Shown here piece after piece: positions 25,967 to 40,900 of a DNA stretch of 62,000 bases (position 1 is its first letter; each line of letters starts with the position of its first letter). Location of the stretch: contig NMRA01000002.1 of the NCBI GenBank assembly GCA_002633005.1, positions 8,804 through 70,803 of the forward strand, written 5' to 3'. The notes below the pieces were generated by a model. It made no database searches, was not told the origin of the DNA, and saw only the letters and a list, made by a program, of their open reading frames with translations. The position numbers were made by a program, and so were the translations under genes. This stretch comes from Phoronis australis (taxonomy: Eukaryota > Phoronida > Phoronidae).

Positions 25967-28900
25967 ATGCTGAGCACTTTAGGACGATCAGCAGTGTCTC
26001 TACGACCCCAACTTCTCAGATCTTCGGTATGGAATGTTATACCCGTTACAAGGTCTGAATCTCTAAGACAGTTTAGCACTGCAGCCATCTTACTTGTTGA
26101 GCGGTCTAGTGTTGAAGAAAATCAATTGTCCCGACTAGAGAAAAGCAGCAAAACTCAGGTGTCAAAGTATGCGTACCTGCCTGCGACAGAAAGCACTCAA
26201 CGGAACAGATACACTGGATTTGCCACAAAGCGAGAGCCTAAGGCATCTAAGTTCAAGATGTTCTATATTTATGGATTGACAGCCTGGTTCATATTTGTTT
26301 TAGGATTCGGAGGGTAAGGTTTGTCTTTTGTGATTACAGTTTGTTTTTTAAAAAGTGACAAATGAGAAAACCTTCCTGTTTAAGAACGGACTGCATTTTG
26401 CAACAGGTGTTCTTTGTGATTCTCTGATAATTTATTTGGTATTTATTTTGATTTTCATTATGAACATGTTTGGTATTCTCAGTCTTGTCTGAAAGTTAAT
26501 GTATGTATATATGCTTTTATTTCATGTATAGTAAATGGAGTAGTACCCTTCGTGTTCTCACTCTTGACTGGTCATTTGACAGAATTTTTAATCCCAGTGA
26601 CGGATCTAGGATATCACAAGGGGGGGGCCCAACATTTTCTCTGGCTGTAAGCATTTGCGCAAACCACGATTGTAGATGCGCACAGCACCGAATGGCGGGA
26701 GGTCGGGAGGGGGATTTGCCCCCTCCCGCCCAGGAAATTTTTCTGTTTTTTGCTCTAAAAATCAAGCATTTTCCTTGATTTCTGATGTATTATCCAAGAA
26801 AAAAGAAAAAAAAAGCACGGAGAACGTGTCACACAGGAAAAATTGCGAGTTTCACAGACTCGAACTCATGACCTGGCTGACATGAGGCGCGTGCTTTATC
26901 ACTACACCACCACGACTTTACTAATACACATAAACTAAGAGACCTACTTGTTTATGGTCCACAGCGTTTGCACGCGAAACCTACTTCTTTTTGTAATGCT
27001 TATTACACGTTTTATATTTTGTGTAATCGGTTCTTAACAAATTTGTTGTATTTAAAATAGTCTTCAAATGCCAAAAAGACCAAATCCGTTTTTCGTGTTG
27101 GCAATAATGATGGGATTGCTTTGGAAATCGTCTTAAGTTAAGGTTTGACAAGTAGAGAATTAATGAGTTTCTGAGTGATTCACTTAGGCTTCGATTAAAA
27201 TTCACATCTTACCAGCAGCTTTTGTTTTTTCATCGTCACTCAGATTCCATTTTCTTTAAAAAATGAAGTAAATTTTCTCCATTGCACAGTGGAGCAGACG
27301 ACGGAAACGGAGTGGTAGTGCGCAGCGCCACTGCCGGTCGCCTGGGATATCGCGGGAGAGCCTACACTTACCCGTAGTTCCGTTACAAATGCGCCGTGTT
27401 CCGAATTTGACACTTGAAATTGGATCTGAGCACCTCCCCCCCCCAAACACTAAAACTGCGCACATTTAAATCTTTTTTCATCCGTATAATTTTAATTACC
27501 GGGGCAAATTAATAAACTCAACATTTCCCTACGCNTCTAAATCCGCCTATGAATCCTGTTGCAAAACCCATGTTCTGTCGAGAGAACAAACTTTTGATAA
27601 TTATTGGGCTGTAAAATTTCCATCTTCATTTTCCTTAATACTCGAATGAGATGTGATTTCTTTTCTTAGAAAGAACCCGCATTTCGTTATTGCTTGAGAC
27701 CACCTGTTCAGCACATAAAATAACCTGCAGTGACAGCCTGAGTTGTTGAGTCTACTCTGTAACCAATTGCGAACTGTCGGTTCTTTCCAAGCCCAGCATA
27801 AGCTGTTACTTGAGTTGTGAACAAGATAAGACAAATTCCGTATTCGTTCTGTAAGTGATCCTAACAAAAGGGGAGTTAGCAGGTTTAATCAATAATTTTA
27901 ACAATACAGATCAGGGTCGTCGTTCACCTGATGGGGAAACGTGCCTCCTGAGAAGGAAAATATTTGGGGTGAGGGGAAAATTCTCCCTTCTAGTCGCCAT
28001 CAGTAGCTTCCTTACCCCTGTTGCCAGCCCTCACAGACTGTTCCTGGCGTAGGAAAAAACAACATTTTGTGCTTTTTCAAATCATCGCCTGTGTGACTTT
28101 CAAGTGATTTGAACCTAGAGGGGATTTTTTTCATCACTTGAAGGGAGGGGAATTTCACATGATTTTTAAGTACTTTTCATTAGGGAATTTGGCCAACCGT
28201 TGGTTCCAAAATCGAGGGATTGAGGGCTCTGACAGGGAGCTGTGGGTTTTCTGTTTGCAGTTGTGGCCTAGTCTGAAAGTTATTCTGGATAAAAATCTTT
28301 TTGTTAACTTTGCATGAACTTGCAATCATCTTGAAAGATGTTCAGTTGACCTTACTAAGTATTAGGATTTTCTTTAGGAACTCAAGAGTGCATTAAAGAT
28401 ATTTTATTATTGAAATGGAGTATTCTCTCGGGTGAAACAACTTGTGAGGCGTGTGGATTGCCTGGTCAACAACTGTTTTCTTTATTGTTAAAACCCCACT
28501 TTTTCCCTTTTCAGCTATTTGTTTTTGCATAACAACTTGTACATTTTGTTGTTGTTATATAATAAACTATAATGATGAATTTTTTCCATTTGACTGCAGT
28601 CTTCAAAAAATCTTCAAACTGTTCAAAATTGAGGCAGCGCCACCTGAAGTGGAAGACAATGAGACACCCAAGTCGACAGAAGTTAGTCACGTAGAGGGAG
28701 AGGATGAAAAGGTGAAAAGGAAGAAAGTATCATTCAGGGATAAGAAGGTAAATGCTTTATTTAGTTAATACATTTTTCATGTTGTTCTAACTTTGTCTAT
28801 GCTAGAAAACTGAATGTTGTTAGTTAAAACTATGCATGATAGGTTGAAACGATTTTGTGGCTGCATCTCTAAATTCCGGTCCTCTGAGCCCCCTTCCCAG

Positions 28901-31900
28901 ACTAGCAGACAATGAACAGAGATGTCGTATCAGCCTGTATTTTTATGAGGTGGAATGGTCACGGTTATGCGATAGTGTCCACCCCCTGTTACTTTCCAGT
29001 ATTTACAGACATGAGGCTTCAGATAGAAAACTCCTGGGCCCTAATTTGGTTATTAGGTTCACCTACCTTTATCAGTTTTTGCGATTGTCTTGGTATGTTT
29101 TGTTTTCGTTGGTGTCATTAATTGATATTCTAGTCATTGGTGTCATTTATTGAAATTTCAGCCAAACTCGGCTGTTGGTGATTGAAATTAGTGTTAAAAG
29201 TGCTGTGCCATTTAGCTGTTGGATTGTCTTGATGAATGATAAGTTGGAAAATTTACAGTTGCCAGGGGGAGTGTGTGTTGTGATCTAAACTGGCCTGGAA
29301 TCTTATGGTGTAATGGGGTCAATAGAATTGGCTTCAGTTTATGATGAAAACAAGGAACATCTTCCAATTTTGATCTTACTTAGCAAATTTATTTCGCATA
29401 TAACTTACTCTAAATCAAATTTTTGCTTTCTAATCTTGTTTATGTACTAGTTATGGATCTTGTTTGCATGGCACCTGGAATTTGTTATTTGTTGCAATTT
29501 TTTCTAGATAAATGCTTAGTTTCCGAGTTGTCACTGGAAAGCACACATTGCATTAAAACCTTGTATTGAAACCTTTTAAATGTTGCAGAACCATGACATT
29601 AAATTTTGCTAACCATAGTTTATCAGTGATAAATCAATGTGGTTAGTTTATTGTTTAGCCTGCAGAAATATTTTCAAGCTTGAAACAGATGGCATCAACA
29701 GATTGTGTGCTGAAACGATAATGTTCACTTGGGATTGACAGGGCTTGAAATTTTCCTCTTTAAAGAGGATTTCCTCTATTTTGGTTTCAATTTCCTCATA
29801 TTTGATTTCCAGTTTCTTCTTTTTTGTCTCTTTTTTATATTTCTATCACACAAGCCTATTTATTTGTGGAACGATACATCACCTGGAAAATTTTCCTCTT
29901 TTTTGGCATTAGTCATTCCAAGACCTGGATTGAAGATAGGGGCAGTAGCCTGTTTGATTTTGTTTTATTTAAAATACTCATGAAAACTGTTGACCTCTGA
30001 AAATATTCCCACTTCTTAATGAAAAAATCAAAAGTAAAGAATACTTTCCACACGTGGAAACTACAGGGAAAATGTGGAAGGCTAAAAACTTTTAAATTTA
30101 ATAATAAAAGAACCTAAGACAGTTTATGAATCATATCACTTGGCAGCAATAGAGCCAACAGTTTACAATTTGTCTTCTTTTTGTGCTAAAATATTTTTTT
30201 GGAAATTACATCCCGGAAAACGCATGGACAATTCGTGGAAAATATGAATTGGATTTCATGCCGTGACTGCGTGGAACCCACATGTTATTGTATTCTAAGT
30301 TCCTGGTCTCTCGTCCTTCCTTTGAAAGTGAAATTGGACTTGAATGTTTAAAGTGTCTTATCATTTTGTTTACTTAGCTCGGATTCCTCACTTTCAGATT
30401 ATCGAGTATGAAAATCGTATCCGTATGTACTCTACACCCGACAAGATATTCCGCTATTTTGCCTCTCTGAAGCTCACCGGCGAGTCTGAGCCATACATGA
30501 CTCCTGATGACTTTGTGCGTTCCATCACACCTGGTAGCAAGCAACCCGAAGGTAACATGACCCGGGCCACCATGCAGTCTTCAAACTTGAGCTCAATTTT
30601 TGCAGTTTCTGTTCTTAAGTGTGAATTCAAGAACATTTTGATTTTGATCTCAAGTACATTACCAGGTCTGTGTATCATACGCAAAAATGGGGATTCATAC
30701 AAAAAAAAATATTTTAAAAAACTACCATAACTTTTGAAGTAAGGAAATCTTTGTTGTGTATATTATCACAATATATTACATTAATTTTGTAAGTTCAGTA
30801 GAGAACCATTCCATTTATTGTGATCTTTTCAACGCTGCAAGAGCAGTCCACCAACTAAACACCTTTAGAGAATTATGAAAACTGGTGGTCAAATTACTGC
30901 ACGTTTTAAATTGTTTCATTGGTAGGTAACTGGGAAAAATACTAGCTTAACACAGTTTCAATTCATTAACGTGCTGATCAAAGTTCGAGTTTTTGATGTT
31001 TGGTGTCAACTAAAAAGTCTGCAAATTTACTGAAAAATCTGCAAATCTGGTGTCCAAAGCACTCAAATGCAGTACTGGTGGTAGGCAAGTTTGCATTATA
31101 GTAAGCACATTCTCTTAAGTTGGAATATCGGCCCCATTCTCCTTGAAAAATACTTAAAAATCACGTAAAGTTTCCCTTATGAGGCCCAAAACTTCTCTTT
31201 AAGTGATAAAAAATTCCCCTGGAGGTTCCCCTATTGCCCTTCTTTCATTATTGTTTTCTTTTTAGAAAATTATTTCTTTCCATTTTAATTCGTTAATCTT
31301 GGTACAAAAATCAACCTGTATTTATGAGATTTCACTTCGGTCGTCTTGTATTCAAAATATGTTTGTAACTGGTTCTGCTGTTTTACAGGTTTGGGTCTTG
31401 ACAAGTTCAAAAGGTTTGACCCAAAGGTAAGTCTTATCAAGTAAGTTACCTAGTGTTGTTCAAATTCACTGCTGCAGTCAGTGCAGACTTACTTTCAAAC
31501 AACACAGTTTCCTGTCTGATATTTTACTCGTGATGAATGAAATAAAATGTTTGTGTCATTTTGGTCTTCACTCAGCCGTGTTATGTCCCAAAAGCACTCA
31601 GTTTAGCTGTCAATAATGCCCCTCTGTAGAGGTATAATTGCACTTTGAATTGCTTATCAATTCTTTACCAGAACTGAAAGGAGACAACTATATGGGGGTA
31701 TCGTCTCTGACATCCATGTTGCTTTTCAGCACCTAAACACAAACTTTTATGAATGTCACCTGATTGAGGCCAGTCTTGAGCAGATTTTCCAAATCCCAAA
31801 TATCGCTTCAAGTGGTAGTCAGGTTCAAGACGGACTGATTTCATGGTATTAGTGCTATTTGGTATATTTCACTACTGGCCAACCTATATCTAATTGTCTG

Positions 31901-34900
31901 AGTGTTTTAACTTTAATACGTGGCAGTGGTGGGTGATTAAGAAAATATCTACATTCTTGCGGCAGAGCATAATTTTTGCCCAAATGCTCTAAAAGTTATC
32001 TATGTTATGTGGAAGGATAATAGCTGTGTTGTTTTGGAAGTATGGTAATTTATTTAAATGGTTGTGTAATCTTTTTCTTCGATGTAAACTTAGTTTTTCT
32101 TTAACTGTGCACCAAAGATTTTATTACATTGAGTTGTAGTATATTACATTCACCATTTGAGTGTTAGTATTTCTTGTCTGAGTCACTCTGTATTATTCGG
32201 TTTCTTCCCCTCTCACTCACTTTTTGAGAAAATTTCCGTTCATTGACAAATTAAACATTTTCTTTTTTACCAATAATCATATGCACGTTATCACTTCATC
32301 TCTACGGGCCATTTTGGCTATTTTTTACTTGCTATGAACAGGCTAAAAAACAGTTGGTAAGTTGTTTGTTTCGTGTTTGTTATGCTATGGTAATTGTTAT
32401 GTTGTTAGCGCATTTTCTATTTTGCAAAAAGGCAATAAAAATGACAAAGTCTGTAGTAAAATTACTTCCATGGTAGTACAGTAGCCATACTTGTCTTCCG
32501 TTAACCCGGCTGTTTGGGTGAGGCCAAGCTGACTTAACCTTCACTTTTTGACATGATGTTTGGTTTTATACCCACCTCTATTTTATACACGTGCAGCACA
32601 GCTATTAGTGTCTCTAAGTCAGCTTCATCGATGTGAACCCCTACCTACCTGGAGAAATAAATATAGCTCAGAAATGATATGCAATTTGTTGGTCTGCGCC
32701 CTAACCAACAGCAATCCTCTTTATTGTGGGAAACTATTGTTTACCGCTTGCTTTGAAATTTACTGGCATAAAATATAAGTCCCTGGTTGTACCAAAATTG
32801 GTCATTCAGATAAATGCTCATTGACTCCCAACGTTTTGTCAAGTTTGTTTTTAGAATCCTACCCTTGATTTTCGACTTTTAAAGATGTCAGTGGGGGGGT
32901 TCTCATTAGAATACGGTTAATAAATGTCATGCGATTTTACCTGACGTTGTTGTTTTTATTGTGTTCTGCTCTTTTTTTTTCTATCTGGTAACTGCTTGGA
33001 TTTTCATTGTACCTGTTGTGGTATTCTGCACACAGTGGTGATTAAGCAAATGCATCCGACTGTTCACTTTTGTGTACGTCACCAATTCCATGTAGCAGGA
33101 TCTGGGAATTATCACCTGTCAGTGATGGTCTTAAATTTCTAGAATGCACAGCAATGGTTGCACCTTTCAGGCATGATTATTTCGGATATGTGGTCATCTT
33201 TAATCATTGTACTTACTGGCTGTTCGTCATGACTTTGATACTTAGGGTTGAACTGTTGCTTTCTGGGTGACAATGGAGAGTCGTCAATGCAAGAAAACCC
33301 GATGATTTTTAGATAATGATGACAGATGCTTTTTGAACATTACACTGTTACGCAGGCATTGTGCCGTGACAGAATACACTGAATGGATATCAATGCGTGT
33401 ATTGTAGGATCACAGCCTCGCAAAATTTCAAGTGAATTTTTAGTGTTAGTGCTTTCAACTGCTGCATGTCAATATTGTAGATTTGGTCATTGGATAATAA
33501 ATTCCTTGGCCAAGGTATAGCCGTCAGCAAATTGTGCTGTTTAGAATAAATTTGTTCTTGTTCATGCCAAGCTTTCAGGTATTTTGAACGCAGTGGGAAT
33601 GGCTTTTATGTAGATGCATGAAGTGATAGTCGGGTTCTGTGAACAAGTGACAAAAGGAACGAGAAAAGTTGTTGCTCAAATGGATCGACTCTTCTTCCTT
33701 TGGCAAAGTGCTGAAAACCTTTCCTAGTGAAATGAGCTTTCGCCTCAGTTTATAAAATGTTGTAATAGCCTTGCAAACACACTTACCTGTGTGAACAAAT
33801 TGAAAATGCGGTCTACTTTCGGAAAATTGTTATCCTTTGATACCTGGAGTGCAGCCTCAGGGTCAAACAATAACAAGACTGCTCGTGCATATCAGGAATC
33901 TTGTGCCATGAACAACTGCCCTGGGCTTGCATACACGAACACTGTGCCCAAAATGCCCAAATGCTACCCTTAAAAGATGAGTCTTAGAGTTGTGACATAA
34001 ACATCTTGTGTTCTTTTGTTCTATAACTTAAGTTGAGGCTAGATCGAACAGCGATCCTGGTGGTGGGCAATGAAGTAGTCGTGTTTGCAAGAGGGTGGTT
34101 GTTGTTTAAGCAGGTGTTGTTTTCTCATTAAGATCCACTTAGAACTTTGAAGTACTAATTAAAATGACCTTCTAATCACTTCAAGGTGATATGCTAGACT
34201 GGTAGAATTATTGCTAACCATGTTGGTTTAGTTTTAGTACCAGCGTATGCTAATAATGAAACTGACATTTTTGCTGTGTAGTACAACTTACTAAACAAGC
34301 AACCAATCAATGTGTAACTTTAAAGTGAGTTTAGCTTGATAGTGGGCTTGTATGTTCTATGTAGATATTAATTATGAATTGTCACATAGCTGATTTGGTT
34401 ACACTTTACCATACCTGTGAGCAATTGCATTATTTGAAATAAAATAATTATTGTTGGTTTCTTCTTAGGGCATGAAAGCGCTACCAGTTTATGAGAAAAA
34501 CGCGCGCACAGATATGCCAGTGTTGATCTGCAATTTTCTTTCCCGACTTAGTTTTAATCTCTGTGTTGTAGAAGGACAAGCTGGAATCCAGTCTTGGTAA
34601 AGACAGCATATTTTTCAAACTGGGTGAAATGGGTCTGATCTCGTTCACGGATTATGTGTTACTCTTAACTATTATGTCTAGTAAGTAGCTTTGGCTTTCA
34701 AAAGTATATGTAAAGTCCTGGACTAACAAATGTATTTTCACCTCAGAAATCAGTGAATTTGCAGTGCTGTTAACTTTCAGATAAGCACTGTAGGGAACTA
34801 AACCATTTGAATATTAACAAATTAAGGACCCTTTTTAAAAACTGGATTTTTAACTTTATCAGAAAGAAAAGCTTATGCAGACTTTTCGAGCTTCTGTAAC

Positions 34901-37900
34901 ATATGGTGGTGTGTGTCAATCATGAAACGAATGGCAGAGTTATTAAACAGTATCCGGTCCCACATATGTGATAGGTTAAATCTTAGTCCAGCTATTCTGT
35001 TGAGTGATGTGTACTCGATTCTTTCAAAAAAGTACAATTCACACCATGTTCAAGCCACTCTTTGTAGAATCAGCACATTTTCCTGGTCAAAAGTATGACC
35101 CAATTCCTCCCAGTTAGTGAACACAGCTGAGTCGCAGGTCACAAAAGCTGGGTCATCAATGCTGAGATAACTGTGATTTCAGAGATTGTTTGGTTCCCCC
35201 ACATAGATTTCTGTACACTCAACACTCTTTATACATGAACTGTTTCCCCCTTGCCTGTCCTAAGGATGCACATGTTTGAAGGACGTTTTGTGAAAAGACT
35301 TCTTTGAATATTTGCAAGGGAGTGTGTTTTTGAAACAATAAACAGAAGTGGTGAACTGAGGTTCAATCTGCCACATATGTGGGACTGGGTATTGTTCAAA
35401 TTTTGCCAGTTGTTTGCCCCGATATCGACTCATGCCACCTGGTGTCACATAAGCTTGAGAAACTCAACAGTGGCTGATTAAATGTTGATTTCAATTCTCA
35501 AGTAAGTTCAGGCCTGGGGTCTTTCATGGAAAGTGACTTCATTCTGAAATTTAATCTTTAGTTACTCGCAGCCAGATCTAAAAAATTATTAAATTTCTCT
35601 TGAGCAAAAGTGCAAACTTGAGTCTGTCTAAATGTACTCATAATTGCTAGTTACTGCAACTTTTTGAAAACTGTTTTAACATTACTAGCTTTTTTCAAAT
35701 CTTTATCTTGTGGCTTGCCCATTGAGTTCAGTGTTCATTTGTTAAATCAATTTAGTCTAGTGGATGTAATTTTACAGTTTATGAAGTACATGGCAATATA
35801 AGAAACACGAGTCTAAAGTAATCCTTTTTATTTTTGTACACTGCTGTATGACATGTAACTTGCAAGCATAATGTGTTTGTCTCACAAAGAGTTCTTTTGT
35901 TTTCAGCTCCCAACAGACTATTTGAGCTGGCCTTCAAGATGTTCGACTATGATGGGAACGGGACTCTGGAATACAGCGAATATGACAGGGTAAGTTGTCT
36001 GCTGTTCACAGAACGTCTTGCGCCATCTGTTGGTGTAAATACTAGTGCTGTAAGAGTTCAAAATTTGCTTTTTATGGGCTTTTATTTTCAAGGTCCTAAT
36101 TGGTTTTTCTGCTCTATTCTTTCTGAAGATGACTCATTGAGTATTTTCCCAGCCTTTACCAGGAAAACACTATTAAGCCATACAACTCTGAAATCAGGAT
36201 GGGTGTCTATGTTTAGAATGGTCTTGTTGTGCTGAAGTGATATCGAGTGCAACTTTGGAGTTCAAATAAACTGAAAATTAGAACAGTTTAACATGCACAA
36301 ATACCAATTATGATATCTCCCTAACCAGTTTTTATGTACTAATAACTTTTTCATGATGTTTAAACTATTTCTTCAGAATAGTAAATGTTGAACGTAAACA
36401 GGTCTTGCCTTGGGACATTTAAATGTATGTCCCAAGATAATAGTTGACTTTGTGTTACTCTTACTTGCACTCTGTAGTCTTAATTCTTTGTCTTTCTTTA
36501 AGTGCTTTGCTTGTCTAAACTTCACAGTCATTGGTATTCACAACTGAACAATCAAATTGGTTGTGCCGTGCAGGTCCAGTCCATATTAAGATCTCAGACA
36601 GCGATGGGTTCACGACACCGCGACCACTCTAACACAGGAAGTGTGATCGAGGTCACGCACTCGGCACTCAGTCGATACTTCTTCGGCGAGAAACTGGACC
36701 AGAAGCTGTCTTACAAAAAGTTTGAGTCATTCATGAAGGAGCTGGAGCAGGAGATATTGAAAATGGAGGTTTGCAGAAAATATTACTCCGGCCAAGAATC
36801 CACATTTGGATATTGCCTTATTTATTTGTGCATTGTTCACAATTGTGCAAAATTTACTCATTATTTAAAATAAAGTTTTTCAGTTCATAGGACGTGACAG
36901 GAAAACTCATGATCATTAAGTATGACTGCTAGAGAAAGTGCTGACATTTCTGTTTTCTGTTGCTGGGTCTCCAAAAAGGTTTTTTCATTATAATTGTTCT
37001 ATTTCTTCTGTGTTCTATGTTTAGTCCCTTCCGTTCTTTAAGTGGTTTTGGATAAGGTAGGTGGCAGCAATGTGTTTTTAGGGTTGCAACTCTTTGTAAG
37101 CTTAAGATCGAGGGCATGTTGTGGTAGAATTGTACCTTCAGCACGTATCACAAAACTGTAGATTTCCTGAAACATTGTGCACTGGTCAGGGAAACCTGAA
37201 AACTTCAGCCAAAATTAATAAAACTTGCACGAGTTGAATCCAACAGCACCAAGATATTTCATCCGAGTCATGGGAAGTTTAATTTCTATTAAGTGCTCAG
37301 TTCCGGAACCAGAATGAATATACTGTGGAAGTGGATCCGATGGAAATATTATGCATGTCTGATTTGTGCGAGTTTTATTGTTTTGTTCGAAGTATTAGCT
37401 GTAACTTGTGTCATCTATTTTTGGTCACCCTCTTTATCGGCATTACAGTTTTGATAATTTTTTTAAGTATTGTCTTTTGGATAATTTTATGCGTAACTTT
37501 CAATGTTTGATATGGTTACTGGCTACAATCAACTATCAGGGGTCAATGGTTTCTGGAAATGAGCTGTTTTCAACTTGTATTTTTTCATGAATTCAAAAAG
37601 CCTCTGGGAATTTAAAAAAGTCTGTGTTTTCAGTTTAACAGGTTCGAGCCGACAGACAACAAGATAACAGAGCGTCAGTTTGGCGAGGTCCTCATTCTTC
37701 ATGCAGGATTCGCCGAAGCCAAACGTCAAAGGATGTTGAAACGAGTGAAGAAAGCATACCCCAATGGACAGGTATCTGTCAAATTTTAAGAGCATTTTTC
37801 TGTGGAGAACACTTTGTACCTAGGGGATCTCTTGCGAATAATGAGTAGGGAGTGTTAGGCAAGTTAAAATCTAGACCGATACAATATTTGGGTTATAGGG

Positions 37901-40900
37901 CAAAGGTATACGTGACCTGATAACAAGTAATGAAAAGTCATGCCAGAATTGCTAACCAATGCTTTTCATTGTATCTGGAACCAAATTACCCACTCGATGT
38001 GATACTGGAGAGCCAGTTACCTGTAATACTAGACGGTACTCGAGAGGACAAAATACACACACGAGTTGGTGGCAACTCTGTTGTGGGAGCACTGAGCACT
38101 GAGATTCATACAACACTACTACATAGTTTTGCTGATCATTTGTTTCTGATAAGGAGATTTGAGATATGCTCTTGTGCTTTCACCATATGCCATAGAGTTT
38201 TGTGATTAAAATGTCTGCATATATCTTTACACAAGTCGACCGATGACCTTTGTAAACCAGTCAGTGTAAATTGTGGGCCAAATGTAATATAATCCATCAA
38301 ATAGAATTTATTGTATGTAGATGTAGTTGATAAGTTATGCGTTAATTATTCAAGAAAAGTACTACTGTTGTAAAACTTTTGGCTTGATTAGTCTGAATCT
38401 GTTGGTTACCTATGATGTGAACTTTTCTGTCAACTTGGAAGTGTGTCAGTCGTGTTTGCTTTTCAATTCTATTTTTCTAATTGTGTTGTGTTCTCGTTTA
38501 GGGCATATCATTTGAGGAGTACATGAACTTCTCTAAGATACTGAAAAATATAAATGACATAGACACAGCTCTCACATTCTACCACGTGGCTGGTGCTTCT
38601 ATTGATCAAGGTGGGTTTCTTTTCTTGTTTGAACGCAATCCCCCTCATATGCTGACTATGCACTAGAATCGACTATTTATGGGTAACTGCAGGTGTCAAT
38701 GAAAGGAATGTATGCTTTTTCAGTTCGTAAATACAATTTCTTGTCTAAGCAAATTGTTTCTAAGAATGCTTGTGTTCTGATAGTTGAAAGGTGGGAAATG
38801 AACGATAAATGAAATTTAAGTGTTAGTATACAAAGTAGTTCTACCCCCTTGCTAGCAAGTGTTATGCCACCTTGACAAAATTGTGTTGATCTGCGGATTT
38901 AGTACAAAATACTCTGACTTATGTTTTTCGAGCTGGCACCCATGCAGATTTTGGGGCTACATTTACAGTTTGTGAAGTGTTTTTGAAACATATCAGTTGC
39001 TGTTGAATGCCCAGTATTATTCTGTGCTCTGCTCTAAATTCAGTGAGAATATTTGGTGCAATAGTTTTTCGTTGCATACTTTCTAAAAAAAGAAAAGGAT
39101 CCCTGATTTTTTGTTCTCCATTCTACAAATCCTATTTTCCAAATCTGGCTTACACTTACATGCCTTTGTGCAGATTTAAAAAAAAAACTAGACCTTGGCT
39201 AAAGTTGACACGGGCAGCTGTTTTTTTTTCAGTCAGTGAGCGCATGTTTCAAAGTGAGACCATAACCAGCTAGACTTTTTGGCCTTACCTTGTAGGCCAA
39301 CATGTATGATGTGCCAAGTATAATCACATTGGTCCTTAATAGAGAAAACGAGTAACCCCTTGATCATTGTCTTTAACTTTAAAAAAGCTCTACATCCAGT
39401 AACAAAATGTCTGACACCAAGTAAAAAAGACCTAAAAACACGGTGGGATATCCCAACCTTGTTTTAAATTTGTCCCTAGTTGATGTTGAAGTGGATTCCT
39501 TAATCTGATATGAACTGCTTGTTGGTAATCAACATGATCATGCAATCGGACATTTGTCGTCAGTTTCAGTTGGATTTCGTGGCAATCTATGCAATGATCT
39601 TTGCACGTATTACTTAAGCAGTAGGATTTGGTGTACTCTTAAGAATTACACTAAAACATCTGTCATGGGTCAACATAACCACAACTTCGACATGTACAGT
39701 ACAAGCCAAAAGTATTTGACAGGCAAAATGACCCAATATTCCCTCTCCTAGATGACTGGGTGAAAACCGAGTTCATTGACAGGGTAGTCATCCCACATGA
39801 TCAAGACTGAAGGGGAATAAACAAGAAATGTACTTAAAGGTGGCTAAGCCATTGCGTATTTAGAATTTTGCCTCTTTCATAGTTATTCCCAGTCATTTTT
39901 GTTGTAACATAATTAGTCGTGAAGGCGTTTTGTCCGATTACTGTTGTCTTGTACTGTAAGTGCATGAGCGTGTACTTACGAAAAGCCAATGACTCATCCA
40001 GACTGACAACAATGAATTAACAGAGGTTGCTTGTATGTTTATCCAACTGCAACTTGCAGTAATGAAGTCAACACCCTACTGAAGTCATGCGACTCTGTTT
40101 GTTATTTATATGTGAAAATATGCGATTTATGTTGCCTTTTGGATGTAACCGCTGATTCTTGTTTTCCTCAATTTCAGCCACATTCAAACATGTTGCCAAG
40201 ACGGCCACCAAAGTTGACTTGACGGATCATGTGATTGACGTTGTCTTCACATTGTTTGACGAAAACGGTAAGTAGCTGTCATGCCACAAATTAAAAATAT
40301 TTGTAAGCATCTAGCCTAGTGTCAGATTGACTAAACTGTTTTTCTGCGTTTTGACCTTGTGTGTTGAATGGACATTTCGGTTTAACAAATTTTGTTGCTG
40401 ACTTTGTCAGTTCAGATCTCAAATATTTTGTGTTCGTTTGTTAGAGTAGACAGTTGCATGTTCATATACCCTTCAGTCGGCTATTTTATCTACAAGTCCA
40501 TGCAGTCTGTTATGACTCGAGACCTCTGGCGATCACTTTGCTTGACAACCAACCTTGGTGTGGCTTATCCTACGCTGTGTTGTACTTACATGTTGATTTT
40601 AAAAATTGATGAAATATAAAATCAAAAATTTCCATCAAGTTAGTGTATCGTCTAGTTCCAGTCTTGGTTTTGGCCATAACTTTTTTGATGGAAATTTTTT
40701 AACTTTTTGAAAACTGTTGCTGTAGAAGCCAAAGAAAATCAGGTAGTTAAATCTGTTACACATTATAATGAAATCATCATTGTACTTCTTAGTTTTATAT
40801 AGTTCTCTGTATGAACATAGCCAACTGCACTTGACAATCAGCAAAATTTTGGACCAAGTATATTAAGTTAATTTTTAAATACTTCAGTTGTCACGAAGCT

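Noticed and set aside
34472-34540. Possible extra MICU1 exon after cttcttag
   Set aside because: No convincing donor follows and flanking exons already join in phase with the family sequence intact.
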